From contig NZ_PJIP01000005.1 of NCBI RefSeq assembly GCF_002929375.1, positions 186,001-250,000 of the forward strand: a DNA stretch of 64,000 nt. Reading direction: 5' to 3'. The first letter of the stretch is position 1. Each line of letters starts with the position of its first letter. Origin of the DNA: Arthrobacter sp. DWC3. Lineage in GTDB: Bacteria; Actinomycetota; Actinomycetes; Actinomycetales; Micrococcaceae. Under the pieces are notes generated by a model. It worked only from the letters and a program-made list of their open reading frames with translations, made no database searches and was not told where the DNA came from. Both the position numbers and the translations under genes were made by a program. This document shows positions 43,464-51,917 of the stretch, piece by piece.

Positions 43464-43855
43464 GTGTGTTCGATGTCCTCCTGCTCGGAATCGCCGGTGG
43501 ATTCGGGGCGGTCGTGCGGTTCATGCTCGAGGGCGTCATCAGGGCGTCGGTGCGGGGTGTGGTCCCGGTCGGCACGATGACCGTCAACGTCAGTGGTTCG
43601 CTGTTGCTCGGGCTGCTGACCGGACTGGTCCTTACGTCCGTGCTTCCGACCTCGTGGTCGGCGGTCGGTGGTACGGGTTTCCTCGGTGGCTACACGACGT
43701 TCAGTACGGCCAGCAGCGAGACCGTACGTCTGATCCAGGCGGGTCATACGAGAGCGGCACTCGTCTCGGGGGTCGGGACGGCAGTGATGGCGCTTGGGGC
43801 AGCGGGCCTCGGCCTCTCGATCGCGTTCCTCATAACCGGAACGGTCGCGTGGTGA
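43460..43855 (+). CDS. CrcB/Fluc fluoride channel subunit 2
   Basis: 131-residue CrcB/Fluc subunit with four helices. It has GGFGAVVRFMLEG, VNVSGSLLLGLLTG and GTGFLGGYTTFSTAS. Paired crcB genes in Gram-positive bacteria usually make a heterodimeric, dual-topology channel, and the two subunits here overlap by GTGA. The GTG at 43460 is the start. It is convergent with the DUF222-HNH gene. Confidence 0.9.
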   Translation: MSVFDVLLLGIAGGFGAVVRFMLEGVIRASVRGVVPVGTMTVNVSGSLLLGLLTGLVLTSVLPTSWSAVGGTGFLGGYTTFSTASSETVRLIQAGHTRAALVSGVGTAVMALGAAGLGLSIAFLITGTVAW

Positions 43856-43912
43856 GCCACCAGCCGTCGGTGTGCGCGACCTTCATGCGCCAGGCCTTCC
43901 GGCGCGTGTCAC

Positions 43913-45805
43913 TCAGCTGGAGTCCTCCGGCTCATGGTCCGACCCACTGGAGACGGTGCGCGAATGGCCCGGCACCCGTTCGGGTACATCGAGTTCGCTC
44001 TGCACTGCGAGCCCGGCTTGCCAGTACAGGTTCCTCCGCGGGTTGCCGGTCCGTCTCCGACCCGCAGGCGCGGTGAACCACGGAATGCCACTCCGGAGTT
44101 CGACGCTCCACGACTCGTGATGGATGACGTGGTGGTGGCGAGAGCACAACAGGACGCCGTTGTCGATGCTCGTCGAACCACCTCGGGACCACGGCATCAG
44201 GTGGTGAGCTTCGCACCAGCTGGCCGGAACGGAACAGTCCGGGAAGGCACAGCCCTTGTCCCGGGCCACGAGCGCTCGCCGGAGGTGCGGCGGAAACAAC
44301 CGCTGTGCACGCCCGACATCCAGTACCTGCCCCGCACCACCCAGAACCAACGGGATGATGTCGGCGTCACAGGCGATCCTCCTGATGCTCCGGGCATTGA
44401 TCTGCTCGGAGAAGACGGCGTCACCGGGCCGCTCCGTCTCGCCCACCAGGTCCTCAAAGCCGATGGTCACCATCACCTGCGGACGATGCCCGCCTGTCGC
44501 GGGAACGCCTCCGGTCGACAGGGCGGCACTGCACGCCGCGACAAGTCCCTCGAGGAGCTGCTGCGCTCGCGTCGGACCGCCGGGATCGACTGATGTGCCG
44601 TACGACGCACCGCTCGCGGACCGACCAGGTGCGCAGCCAGGTGTGCCGACACGTGGCTGCTCTCCTGCCGTTTCGGGTGCCGCGTCGGTGGTCACGTCAG
44701 ACACTCGTTCGGCTGCCGTGGCCGGTCCTGCTCGGCGCGCTGTGCCCGGCTCCGAAGCACCCGTTGTACTGGATTCCGGTCGGTCATCCGGGTCCCATGG
44801 TGTGCGGATCGCTGCACTCGATCTTGCTCGGCCCGTCGGGTCGGACTCCGCGCGGCCCGTCGGGTCGGATCCTGATCCACGTGGCATCGCCGGTGCTTCG
44901 GGGAGTATCACCCCGGCCGCGGCGTAGCCTGCCACTCCCGGTGCTGTGTCGTCGGCCGCCCGGCCGGCCCGCCCGGAGGATCCTCGTGGATTGGCGGACG
45001 GGTTCATGACGGTCGCGAGCTGTTCGAACTGCTCGTCCGTGGCGCCGATCTCCAGGAAGTGCAGCCCGTTGCGTCGTCCCTTGAGGAAGACGCCCTGCCG
45101 TGCACGCAGCACTTTCTCCGTCGGCTCCTGCCCGTCCTGATCGAGCACCGCCTCCCAGCGCCTCGCGAGGACACGGAGGATGTCCTCGTCGGACTCCATC
45201 GCCTGTGTGGTGAGGTGGTGCTCCATAGTCTCGAGCTGCTCCGGTGTCGCGACGGACTGCGCCCGCTCGACGGCCTGCGCTACGACGGTTGCCGCCCGCC
45301 CGCTGACCATGAAGGAGCCGACCGCTTCGCCCAGCGCTGCCAGCCGGGGAGGGATCGGGTTCCCGGTCGGCGACAGGCTCGGCAGCACGACGGAGGCCAG
45401 CTTCAGCCGACGCTTCGCCTCGAAGCGACTGATGCCCAGTGTCTCCCTCAGGAAGTCAGCGCAATTCCTGGCGCCCTGGCCCTCATCAGCGGACGAGGCG
45501 GACGAGACGGACGAGGCACTCGTGGGATCCTCTGTCGGCACCGGTTCTGCAGGACCGGACACGGTGGGACCACCGGCGGGTTCGGAGGCAAGGCCGTGAT
45601 GATCCGCAACACGGGCCGCGAGGATCTGCAGGTGATCGATGACCTTCGACACCTGCTCCACCTCGAGAACGAACCGCTGGGCATCCTGCCGTGACAGGAG
45701 GTGGTGGTACTGGGCCAATCCGAAGGCGCAGTCGCTCAGCAGGGAGTGAGCCTCGTCCAGAGAGGACCCCGGCTCGGAGTAGCGCTTGATCGGTGTGACG
45801 GCCAT
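43913..45805 (-). CDS. DUF222 - HNH endonuclease protein (13E12 repeat type)
   Basis: 630-residue protein. The N-terminal DUF222 region (about 20-300) shows a helical LRETLGISRFEAKRRLKLA segment. A low-complexity stretch (about 300-430) contains a duplicated DPTGRA(E/R)S. The C-terminal HNH nuclease has CSVPASWCEAHHLMPWSRGG followed by DNGVLLCSRHHHVIHH, with all HNH histidines and asparagine in place. Such 13E12-like genes are abundant in actinobacteria, and their nuclease function is unproven. A LexA-type box sits 13 bp before the start codon. The ATG at 45805 is chosen; the frame remains open upstream without coding features. Confidence 0.88.
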   Translation of the reverse strand: MAVTPIKRYSEPGSSLDEAHSLLSDCAFGLAQYHHLLSRQDAQRFVLEVEQVSKVIDHLQILAARVADHHGLASEPAGGPTVSGPAEPVPTEDPTSASSVSSASSADEGQGARNCADFLRETLGISRFEAKRRLKLASVVLPSLSPTGNPIPPRLAALGEAVGSFMVSGRAATVVAQAVERAQSVATPEQLETMEHHLTTQAMESDEDILRVLARRWEAVLDQDGQEPTEKVLRARQGVFLKGRRNGLHFLEIGATDEQFEQLATVMNPSANPRGSSGRAGRAADDTAPGVAGYAAAGVILPEAPAMPRGSGSDPTGRAESDPTGRARSSAAIRTPWDPDDRPESSTTGASEPGTARRAGPATAAERVSDVTTDAAPETAGEQPRVGTPGCAPGRSASGASYGTSVDPGGPTRAQQLLEGLVAACSAALSTGGVPATGGHRPQVMVTIGFEDLVGETERPGDAVFSEQINARSIRRIACDADIIPLVLGGAGQVLDVGRAQRLFPPHLRRALVARDKGCAFPDCSVPASWCEAHHLMPWSRGGSTSIDNGVLLCSRHHHVIHHESWSVELRSGIPWFTAPAGRRRTGNPRRNLYWQAGLAVQSELDVPERVPGHSRTVSSGSDHEPEDSS

Positions 45806-45811
45806 GACACG

Positions 45812-45833
45812 ATCGTATCGAACATGTGTTCTA
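45812..45833 (-). promoter_or_regulatory. LexA (SOS) box and -10 before the DUF222-HNH gene
   Basis: TCGAACATGTGTTCTA (45818-45833) matches the actinobacterial LexA consensus TCGAAC-N4-GTTCGA at all but one of the 12 defined positions. On the minus strand it directly precedes TACGAT, a good -10 element (45812-45817). LexA bound here would overlap the promoter and repress the nuclease gene until DNA damage. Confidence 0.75.
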
Positions 45834-45908
45834 TTAATCTCGGTCGGGGAGCCAGTGTGGAGGAGTAGTGGAGCACTCGATTTCCACAGGACCAGCGACG
45901 GTCGAGGG

Positions 45909-46196
45909 TCAGGGTCTGGCGACCACCAGATGGCGGACGCCGTCGATGGTGAGGACCTGCCGGTCACCCTGATCGGTGAGGCAGAGCAACACGGCCGTGC
46001 AGGTGGGGCACCGCAACACCATGCCCGGGGCCCTCGTATAGAGGAGTGCGCCTGCCAGGGGACCTGAGGACCCGCACCCCGCACACATGCATTCCGCACT
46101 CGTGAGGTCGGAGACGAACTGGTCGAGGGCCCCTGCAAGGGCGTTGCCGTCGAGGTGGTCCTGATCGAGGGGGTACTGCTCCGTGCTGTCCATCAT
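45909..46196 (-). CDS. DUF6510 zinc-ribbon protein
   Basis: 95-residue protein of the DUF6510 type. It has a short acidic N-terminal part and two paired-cysteine knuckles, CAGC and CPTC, about 28 residues apart, which should bind one zinc as a ribbon. The last strands (DRQVLTIDGVRHLVVARP) complete the fold. It follows a flavin reductase gene after 9 bp and the sulfite-oxidase-like gene before it, a grouping seen in other actinobacteria. Its role in that set is unknown. ATG 46196 or 46193 may be the start. Confidence 0.8.
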   Translation of the reverse strand: MMDSTEQYPLDQDHLDGNALAGALDQFVSDLTSAECMCAGCGSSGPLAGALLYTRAPGMVLRCPTCTAVLLCLTDQGDRQVLTIDGVRHLVVARP

Positions 46197-46205
46197 GATC
46201 CTTTC

Positions 46206-46922
46206 CTATCCGCCGTACCGCTCCGTGCGGATACGCGCGGCGTCGTGCCCGTCCTCGACGAGCCACGCGGCGACGGCCTCGACGAAGCCCGTCGAGCCGC
46301 AGATGTAGACGGCCGGTGCATCGCCCGGTGGGAAGCAGGACGCGGTGACCGCCTCGTGGGTCAGGCGTCCGGCCGATCGGCCGTCCGGGGCCACACGGGA
46401 GTAGGCGATGTCGACCGTGACCTGCGGGTCCTCCTGCACGACGACGTCGAGCTCGCCCCGGTAGAACATGTGGTCGGGGCTGCGGACCGAGTAGAGCAGG
46501 CGCGCCGGGACGTCCGACCGGGCCTCGGAATGCGACCGGAGCATCGCCATGAGCGGGACGACGCCGGATCCTCCGGCGATCAGCTGCAGCGGACCGGCCA
46601 GATCCGGCGTCCACGTGAACCAGCCACCCACCGGTCCCCGGACCTCCAGTTGGTCACCCACGGACAGGGTGCCGACGAGGAAGGGGGAGACCTCGCCGTC
46701 GTCGAGCTCCTCCACCGTCAGTTCCAGTTCTCGCGGCGGCACCCAGGCGGCCACCGAGTAGGAGCGCACCGCCTGGTAGCCGTCCTCGGCCGTGAGCCTG
46801 AGGTCCACGTGCTGCCCCGGCACACCCGTGACCACGTCGGGGAAGCGGAGCCTCAGCGTCCGTGCGCGGGCGGTCTCGCGACGCGCGGCGCTGACCTCGA
46901 CGGTCTGCCACGACCGCCTCAC
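46206..46922 (-). CDS. Ferredoxin-reductase-like FAD/NAD oxidoreductase
   Basis: 238-residue ferredoxin-NADP reductase fold protein. RSYSVAAW binds FAD, GGSGVVPLMAMLR binds the nicotinamide and ICGSTGFVEAV the adenine side, and the chain ends in ERYGG. There is no fused ferredoxin domain. The GTG at 46922 overlaps the upstream stop as GTGA and is preferred; the ATG at 46943 would add seven residues. Coupled translation with the molybdopterin protein suggests that it delivers electrons to it, by analogy with MsrQ/MsrP-like pairs. That link is inferred. Confidence 0.86.
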   Translation of the reverse strand: MRRSWQTVEVSAARRETARARTLRLRFPDVVTGVPGQHVDLRLTAEDGYQAVRSYSVAAWVPPRELELTVEELDDGEVSPFLVGTLSVGDQLEVRGPVGGWFTWTPDLAGPLQLIAGGSGVVPLMAMLRSHSEARSDVPARLLYSVRSPDHMFYRGELDVVVQEDPQVTVDIAYSRVAPDGRSAGRLTHEAVTASCFPPGDAPAVYICGSTGFVEAVAAWLVEDGHDAARIRTERYGG

Positions 46923-47512
46923 CAGTAGCGTTCCTCGCGCCATGGGTCCCCGTACATGTTGTAACCGTTGGTCTCCCAGAATCCCGGGAGGTCCTGCTCC
47001 ATCAGGCGGATACCGTTGACCCACTTGGCGCTCTTCCAGAAATACAGGTGCGGCACCAGCAGCCTCGCCGGGCCGCCATGTGCCGGCGCGAGGGGTTCGC
47101 CGTCGAACTCGTGGACGATCCACGCCTTGCCGTCGAGGAGGTCGTCGAGCGGGACGTTCGTCGTGTATCCGCCGTAGGAGTGGACCATCGTGTACTCGGC
47201 CTCGGACTCGACGTCCTCGAACAGGGTGTCGAGGGAGACCCCGCGCCAGGTGGTCCCGAACTTGGACCAGTGCGTCACGCAGTGGATGTCCCTGGTGACG
47301 TCCTCCTGTGGCAGCGCCTGCAGCTGCTCCCAGTTCCACTGGTGGGTCTGGCCCGGACCGGCATCGACCCGGAAGGTCCAGTCGGCCGGGAGGACATGGG
47401 GCGTGGGACCTGCGGACAGTACGGGGAAACTGTCGGTGAGGTACTGGCCGGGCGGGAGGTTCGCGTCCCGGTTCTTCCGCCTGCCGGTGAAGCCTGAGGT
47501 AGGTATAGCCAT
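46919..47512 (-). CDS. Sulfite-oxidase-like molybdopterin oxidoreductase
   Basis: 197-residue cytoplasmic protein with the sulfite-oxidase molybdopterin fold (SUOX/YedY type). The molybdenum-ligand cysteine is Cys78 in RDIHCVTHWSKFGTTWRGV. HGGPARLLVPHLYFWKSAKW is the other conserved pterin-side segment. There is no Tat signal, so it differs from periplasmic MsrP. It lies first in an operon with a flavin reductase and DUF6510. Its natural substrate is unknown; reduction of an oxidised sulfur compound is a reasonable guess. Confidence 0.88.
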   Translation of the reverse strand: MAIPTSGFTGRRKNRDANLPPGQYLTDSFPVLSAGPTPHVLPADWTFRVDAGPGQTHQWNWEQLQALPQEDVTRDIHCVTHWSKFGTTWRGVSLDTLFEDVESEAEYTMVHSYGGYTTNVPLDDLLDGKAWIVHEFDGEPLAPAHGGPARLLVPHLYFWKSAKWVNGIRLMEQDLPGFWETNGYNMYGDPWREERYW

Positions 47513-47628
47513 GCGGTACTCCCGCCAGGGTAGGGCGCGCCGGTTCGATGGTCGAAAACGTAGTGCAACGGATCCGCGCTGTCCAGAGCGGGACGACGGC
47601 CCGACGGCCTCCCGACTAGGGTGGAAGA

Positions 47629-48858
47629 GTGCCCAAGGAAACCTTCGATCTGCGCGCGATCGCGGTGGGAGCCTACGGCCCGTCGCTGCTGTACGGGGTG
47701 GCCACCGGGGCGATCCTGCCCGTCATCGCCCTGACCGCGCGCGACCTCGGCGCCGACGTCGCCACGGCCGCACTCGTCATCACGCTGTCCGGTATCGGCT
47801 CGCTGGTCACCAACGTGCCCGCCACCCTGATCGCCACACGGTTCGGCGAGCGGAAGGCCCTCGTGGGGGCGTCCCTCTGGTGTGCGGCCGCGATGTTCCT
47901 GGCGCTCGCCGCACCCACACTGCCGGTGTTCGCCGCAGCCGTGTTCATGGTGGGCATGGCGGGCGCGGTGTTCGGCCTCGCGCGCCAGAGCTACCTGACC
48001 GAGGCGGTACCCGCACATTTCAGGGCACGCGCCCTGTCCACGCTCGGCGGTGTCACGCGCATCGGCGTCTTCGTGGGTCCGTTCGCGGCGGCGCTCGCCA
48101 TGAGCGCGCTCGGGCTCGACGGCGCGTACTGGGTGGGAGGTGTCGCCAGCCTGGTCGCCGCCGCCCTGAGCTGGCGTGTCCCCGAACTCGAGGTGGCTGG
48201 CCGCACAGCGGGCGGAGGCCGCCCGGTCGGGGCAGCGTCGGCCCTGACGCCGACGGTGCGGTCGACCCTCCGGAGCCACGCCCGCATCTTCGTCACCGTG
48301 GGCATCGGGGTGCTGCTCATCGCCGCCGTGCGCGCCACCCGGCAGGCGGTGTTGCCCCTGTGGGCGGAGAGCATCGGGCTGGACGCCTCGTCGACGGCCC
48401 TGATCTACGGGCTCTCCGGGGCCATCGACATGCTGATCTTCTACCCCTCCGGCAAGGTCATGGACGTCAAGGGCCGCCGCTGGATCGCCGTGCCATGCAT
48501 GCTCATCATGGGCACGGCCCTTGCCCTCCTGCCGCTCACGGACGACGCCGTGGGGTTGCTCCTGGTCGCGCTGCTCATCGGCTTCGGCAACGGAATCGGC
48601 TCGGGCATCGTCATGACGCTCGGCGCGGACCTGTCGCCGTCACCCGGACGTCCCCAGTTCCTCGGGATCTGGCGCCTGCTCACCGACACGGGGAACATGG
48701 GCGGCCCCGCGCTGCTCTCCCTCGTGACGGCCCTGGCCACGCTCTCGGCAGGGATCTGGGCGACGGCGGTGCTCGGCTTCCTCGGCGCCGCGGTGCTCTG
48801 GTACTGGATCCCTCGTGCGGCTCCCGGGGCGGCCGAGCCGGCGGTGACGCGCGGCTGA
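47629..48858 (+). CDS. MFS transporter
   Basis: 409-residue major facilitator transporter with twelve predicted helices. The first half contains the loop-2 motif region ATRFGERKALVGASLW, a degenerate GxLaDrxGrr motif. The second half repeats it as SGKVMDVKGRRWIAVPCML. Drug or metabolite efflux is likely but no substrate can be given. It starts at a GTG at 47629 and is divergent from the sulfite-oxidase-like gene with 116 bp between them. It is convergent with a conserved unknown gene. Confidence 0.88.
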   Translation: MPKETFDLRAIAVGAYGPSLLYGVATGAILPVIALTARDLGADVATAALVITLSGIGSLVTNVPATLIATRFGERKALVGASLWCAAAMFLALAAPTLPVFAAAVFMVGMAGAVFGLARQSYLTEAVPAHFRARALSTLGGVTRIGVFVGPFAAALAMSALGLDGAYWVGGVASLVAAALSWRVPELEVAGRTAGGGRPVGAASALTPTVRSTLRSHARIFVTVGIGVLLIAAVRATRQAVLPLWAESIGLDASSTALIYGLSGAIDMLIFYPSGKVMDVKGRRWIAVPCMLIMGTALALLPLTDDAVGLLLVALLIGFGNGIGSGIVMTLGADLSPSPGRPQFLGIWRLLTDTGNMGGPALLSLVTALATLSAGIWATAVLGFLGAAVLWYWIPRAAPGAAEPAVTRG

Positions 48859-48881
48859 CGACGGCGCCTCCCGACGTCGTC
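48857..48881. terminator. Hairpin after the MFS gene
   Basis: GACGACG (48857-48863) and CGTCGTC (48875-48881) form a perfect 7-bp stem with an 11-nt loop starting at the MFS stop codon. It suits termination in the 160-bp convergent gap, though no T-run follows. Confidence 0.4.
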
Positions 48882-49018
48882 GGCCCCGGTCTCCGGTCCC
48901 CGCGCGTCGAGTGCGCAGCTGTGGCCGGTGTCCGACGGCGGCACCCGCCACACCTGCGCATTCAGCGCGTGGTCACCGCCGGGACGGTCGGCGACACCCC
49001 CTGGACCGGAAGACGACC

Positions 49019-49612
49019 TCAGCGCCGCCCGCGACGCACGATCGCACGGACGCCGAGGAAGGCCCCTGCAGCCCCGGCCACCCAGGGCCCTGCCACGACG
49101 ATCGGGTCGATCCACTGGTGGTTGACGTCCACGCGTTTCCTGCCGAAGCGCGACGCGATGCCGTGCCGCCGTCCCTCGGCCAGCACGCCCGTCTCGGTGA
49201 TCGGGTTGTCGGGCCGCAACGAGACGAAGGAGGCCGCGTGCGCTCCCCAGGCGTCCACCCGGTCGCCGAGCAGCAGGAGCAGCCAGTGCGCCGCCCGCCC
49301 CTCGCCGTAGCGGTAGGCGTAGCGCCGGATGCTGCCCGAGACACCGTGCAGCGGAGCGCTCGTGCCGAAGACGGGCGTCAGTTGTCCGTGCTCGATCGAC
49401 CGCTCCCGGCCCTCCCGGTGGGGCTGCTCCTCCGGGTAGTCCCAGTGCGCACCGGTGCTCCCGGGATCGTAGACCTCGCGCGGATACGAGGGCCGGTCCT
49501 TCCGGTCGAGGTCCACACCCCAGCCGGGGATGCGTGCACGGAGCGCCTCGGCGGTGGGGATGTCCTTGGGTTTGTTCGCGACGTAGGGCGTCGAGGGCCC
49601 GGATTCCGGCAT
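49019..49612 (-). CDS. Conserved hypothetical protein, one C-terminal helix
   Basis: 197-residue protein of unknown function. It has a polar N-terminal part with IPGWGVDLDRKDRPSYPREV, then GAHWDYPEEQPHREGRERS and YRYGEGRAAHWLLLLLGDRV. A single hydrophobic segment (PIVVAGPWVAGAAGAFLGVR) near the C-terminus ends in a basic RRGRR tail, suggesting membrane anchoring. It lies 9 bp downstream of the zinc alcohol dehydrogenase on the same strand and is probably co-transcribed with it. Confidence 0.7.
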   Translation of the reverse strand: MPESGPSTPYVANKPKDIPTAEALRARIPGWGVDLDRKDRPSYPREVYDPGSTGAHWDYPEEQPHREGRERSIEHGQLTPVFGTSAPLHGVSGSIRRYAYRYGEGRAAHWLLLLLGDRVDAWGAHAASFVSLRPDNPITETGVLAEGRRHGIASRFGRKRVDVNHQWIDPIVVAGPWVAGAAGAFLGVRAIVRRGRR

Positions 49613-49621
49613 GGTGATCTC

Positions 49622-50770
49622 CTAGCTGGGGTTCGCGATGATGAGCGGCTTGATGCAGTTGTCGAGTTTCGCCGAGAACATGTGATATCCCTCGGCGATG
49701 TCCGCGAGCGGGATGCGGTGCGTCACGATGTCGTTCGGCTTCAGGTAGCCGTTCTGGATGTGCTCGAACAGGCGCGGCCACTGCCGCTTCACCGGTGTCT
49801 GGTTCATGCGCAGCGTCAATCCCTTGTTGAGGGCGTCACCGAACTTGATCGCACTGAAGATGGGGCCGTAGGCGCCGACCACCGACACCGTCCCACCCTT
49901 GCGGACCGAGTCGATGGCCCAGTTCAGGGCGATGGGCGAGCCACCCTGGAGCTTCAGCTTGGTGCCCGTGACCTGCTGGATGAAATTGCCGTCGGCCTCC
50001 GCGCCGACGGCGTCGATCACCACGTCCGCGCCGAGGAAGTCGGTGGTCCTCTTCATCTCGACCACGATGTCGTCGTACTCCGCGAAGTTGAAGGTCTCCG
50101 CCTGGGCGAACGTGCGCGCCTTCTCGAGCCGGTACTCGAGGTGGTCGATGACGATGACACGGCCTGCCCCCATGAGCCAGGACGATTTGGCGGCATACAG
50201 GCCCACGGGGCCGGCCCCGAACACCACCACGGTGTCGCCCTCCACGATGCTGCCGAGCTGCGCACCGAAGTACCCGGTGGCCAGGGCGTCGGTGAGCAGG
50301 ACGGCATCCTCGCTGTCCATCCAGTCCGGGATGATGGTGGGCCCGACGTCGGCGAACGGTACGCGCACGAACTCGGCCTGTCCGCCGTCGTACCCGCCGG
50401 TGGTGTGCGAGTACCCGTAGATGCCGCCCACCGCCGTCGCGTTGGGGTTCACGTTGTGGCAGTTCGAGTACAGGCCCCGCGCACAGTAGTAGCAGGAGCC
50501 GCAGTAGACGTTGAAGGGCACCATCACGCGGTCGCCGCGTTTCAGGTTCTGCACCGACGGCCCCACCTCCTCGACGACGCCGATGAACTCGTGGCCGAAC
50601 GTATGGCCGATCCGGGTATCCGGCATGAGCCCGTGGTAGAGGTGCAGGTCGGATCCGCAGATCGCCGCGGTGGTCACCTTGATGATGGCGTCGTTCGGAT
50701 GCTCGATCCGGGGCATCGGTTTCTCCTCGACCCTGATCTTGTAGGGCCCGCGGTACACCATGGCTTTCAT
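49622..50770 (-). CDS. Zinc-dependent alcohol dehydrogenase (glutathione-independent FDH-like)
   Basis: 382-residue medium-chain zinc dehydrogenase. ICGSDLHLYHG and GHEFIGVVEEVG hold the catalytic zinc ligands, and a four-cysteine loop (CGSCYYCARGLYSNC) holds the structural zinc. The Rossmann motif is VFGAGPVGLYAA. The long YDGGQAEFVRVP region and the VIDAVGAEADG insert resemble the glutathione-independent formaldehyde dehydrogenase/threonine dehydrogenase-like group. The aldehyde or alcohol substrate is not determined. The ATG at 50770 has GAAAGAAG upstream. The DUF-like gene downstream is coupled. Confidence 0.88.
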   Translation of the reverse strand: MKAMVYRGPYKIRVEEKPMPRIEHPNDAIIKVTTAAICGSDLHLYHGLMPDTRIGHTFGHEFIGVVEEVGPSVQNLKRGDRVMVPFNVYCGSCYYCARGLYSNCHNVNPNATAVGGIYGYSHTTGGYDGGQAEFVRVPFADVGPTIIPDWMDSEDAVLLTDALATGYFGAQLGSIVEGDTVVVFGAGPVGLYAAKSSWLMGAGRVIVIDHLEYRLEKARTFAQAETFNFAEYDDIVVEMKRTTDFLGADVVIDAVGAEADGNFIQQVTGTKLKLQGGSPIALNWAIDSVRKGGTVSVVGAYGPIFSAIKFGDALNKGLTLRMNQTPVKRQWPRLFEHIQNGYLKPNDIVTHRIPLADIAEGYHMFSAKLDNCIKPLIIANPS

Positions 50771-50838
50771 CGGTCGCTTCTTTCCGTCGCTGGTCCGGCC
50801 AGCGTTGCACCGTCTCGCCGGTGCTTCAACGGGCGGCA

Positions 50839-50864
50839 GGTCCGCGGAAAAGGGCGTGCGGACC
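50839..50864 (-). terminator. Hairpin after the PAP2 gene
   Basis: GGTCCGC (50839-50845) and GCGGACC (50858-50864) form a 7-bp perfect stem with a 12-nt loop, 13 bp beyond the PAP2 stop on the minus strand. Confidence 0.45.
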
Positions 50865-50877
50865 AGCCCGGGGGGTG

Positions 50878-51804
50878 TTACGCACGCGCCCTCACGGCAG
50901 CCGTCCTGCCTGCCTGGGCGGTGAACAGCCAGCCCGCAGCGGCCGCGAGCGTGAAGCCGACCCCGATGATCCACATCAGCCCCCACCAGAAGAACAGCGG
51001 GACGTTCGCCGTGCCGGGGTCGGGCGCGGGGCCGATGGCCTGCACGGCGAGATAGAGCACCCCGGACACGGCGAGCCCTCCGAGTCCCAGCACCCAGCAC
51101 AGCACCAGCCAGCTGCGCGACGACGCCCAGTGTGCGCCGAAGCCCTCCCAGTTGTTCCAGTGCTCACCCGTCCGCATGACCAGCAGTCCACCGAGGAGCG
51201 TCCACGTGCCGACCACGAGCAGGGCGGCGACGACGTCCGCGGGCCGGTGCCAGAGGTTGATGAACGTCGCGGCGCCCGCGAGGACGGAGTAGGCACCGCC
51301 CAGGGCCGCCGCCGCAGGACGCCAGCGGGGCGTCGCGATGACGAAGACCGCCGCCGCCGCAGAAGCAGCGAGCGTTGTATGCCCCGAGGGTAATGAGTTG
51401 AAGTCGAGGGTCGCGACGCCGCGGTCGGGCCGGTCGAAGACCACGTTCTTGAGGAGCTGCGTGGTGAGGTTCGACGCCGCGACGACCGCGACGGCCACCG
51501 CTGCGGCGCCGTACCTCTTCCTGTGCAGCGCCACGAAGAGGATGGCCGCGGCCGCGAGGACCACGGAGATGGTGGGCAGCGTGTCGAGGAACCGGAGGAA
51601 CGGCAGCTGCGTGTCGGGCGCCGCCACTCCGGCCTCGCGCCACGCCGATTCGTCGGCGAACTGGCCCGTGGTGGTGCGGACGAAGGCCCAGTACGTCCAG
51701 CCGAGCGCCGCCGCGCAGGCCACGGCGGCCAGGACGAACAGCAGCGGTGAGCGTGCTGCGCGGTCCGGTCCCGTGGTGGTTCGTTGCGACGACATCGCCT
51801 CCAT
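50878..51804 (-). CDS. PAP2-family phosphatase
   Basis: 308-residue polytopic membrane phosphatase of the PAP2 superfamily with about six or seven helices. The first two catalytic motifs are present as KNVVFDRPD and PSGHTTLAASAAA. The third, normally SRxxxxxHxxxD, reads as NLWHRPADVVAA: the histidine and aspartate remain but the upstream arginine position looks changed. A lipid-phosphate or undecaprenyl-pyrophosphate substrate is typical. The ATG at 51804 is chosen; 51795 is possible. The last 80 residues add two helices beyond the usual core. Confidence 0.8.
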   Translation of the reverse strand: MEAMSSQRTTTGPDRAARSPLLFVLAAVACAAALGWTYWAFVRTTTGQFADESAWREAGVAAPDTQLPFLRFLDTLPTISVVLAAAAILFVALHRKRYGAAAVAVAVVAASNLTTQLLKNVVFDRPDRGVATLDFNSLPSGHTTLAASAAAAVFVIATPRWRPAAAALGGAYSVLAGAATFINLWHRPADVVAALLVVGTWTLLGGLLVMRTGEHWNNWEGFGAHWASSRSWLVLCWVLGLGGLAVSGVLYLAVQAIGPAPDPGTANVPLFFWWGLMWIIGVGFTLAAAAGWLFTAQAGRTAAVRARA

Positions 51805-51917
51805 GCTTTCACAGGATCCTCGACGTTCCGTCACCGTCCGGTGACCGCACGCCGACCACGCGCCGGTGACATGCCGGCCAGACGCGGACCGCCTGCGGCC
51901 TCCCGTAGCCTGAGGTC

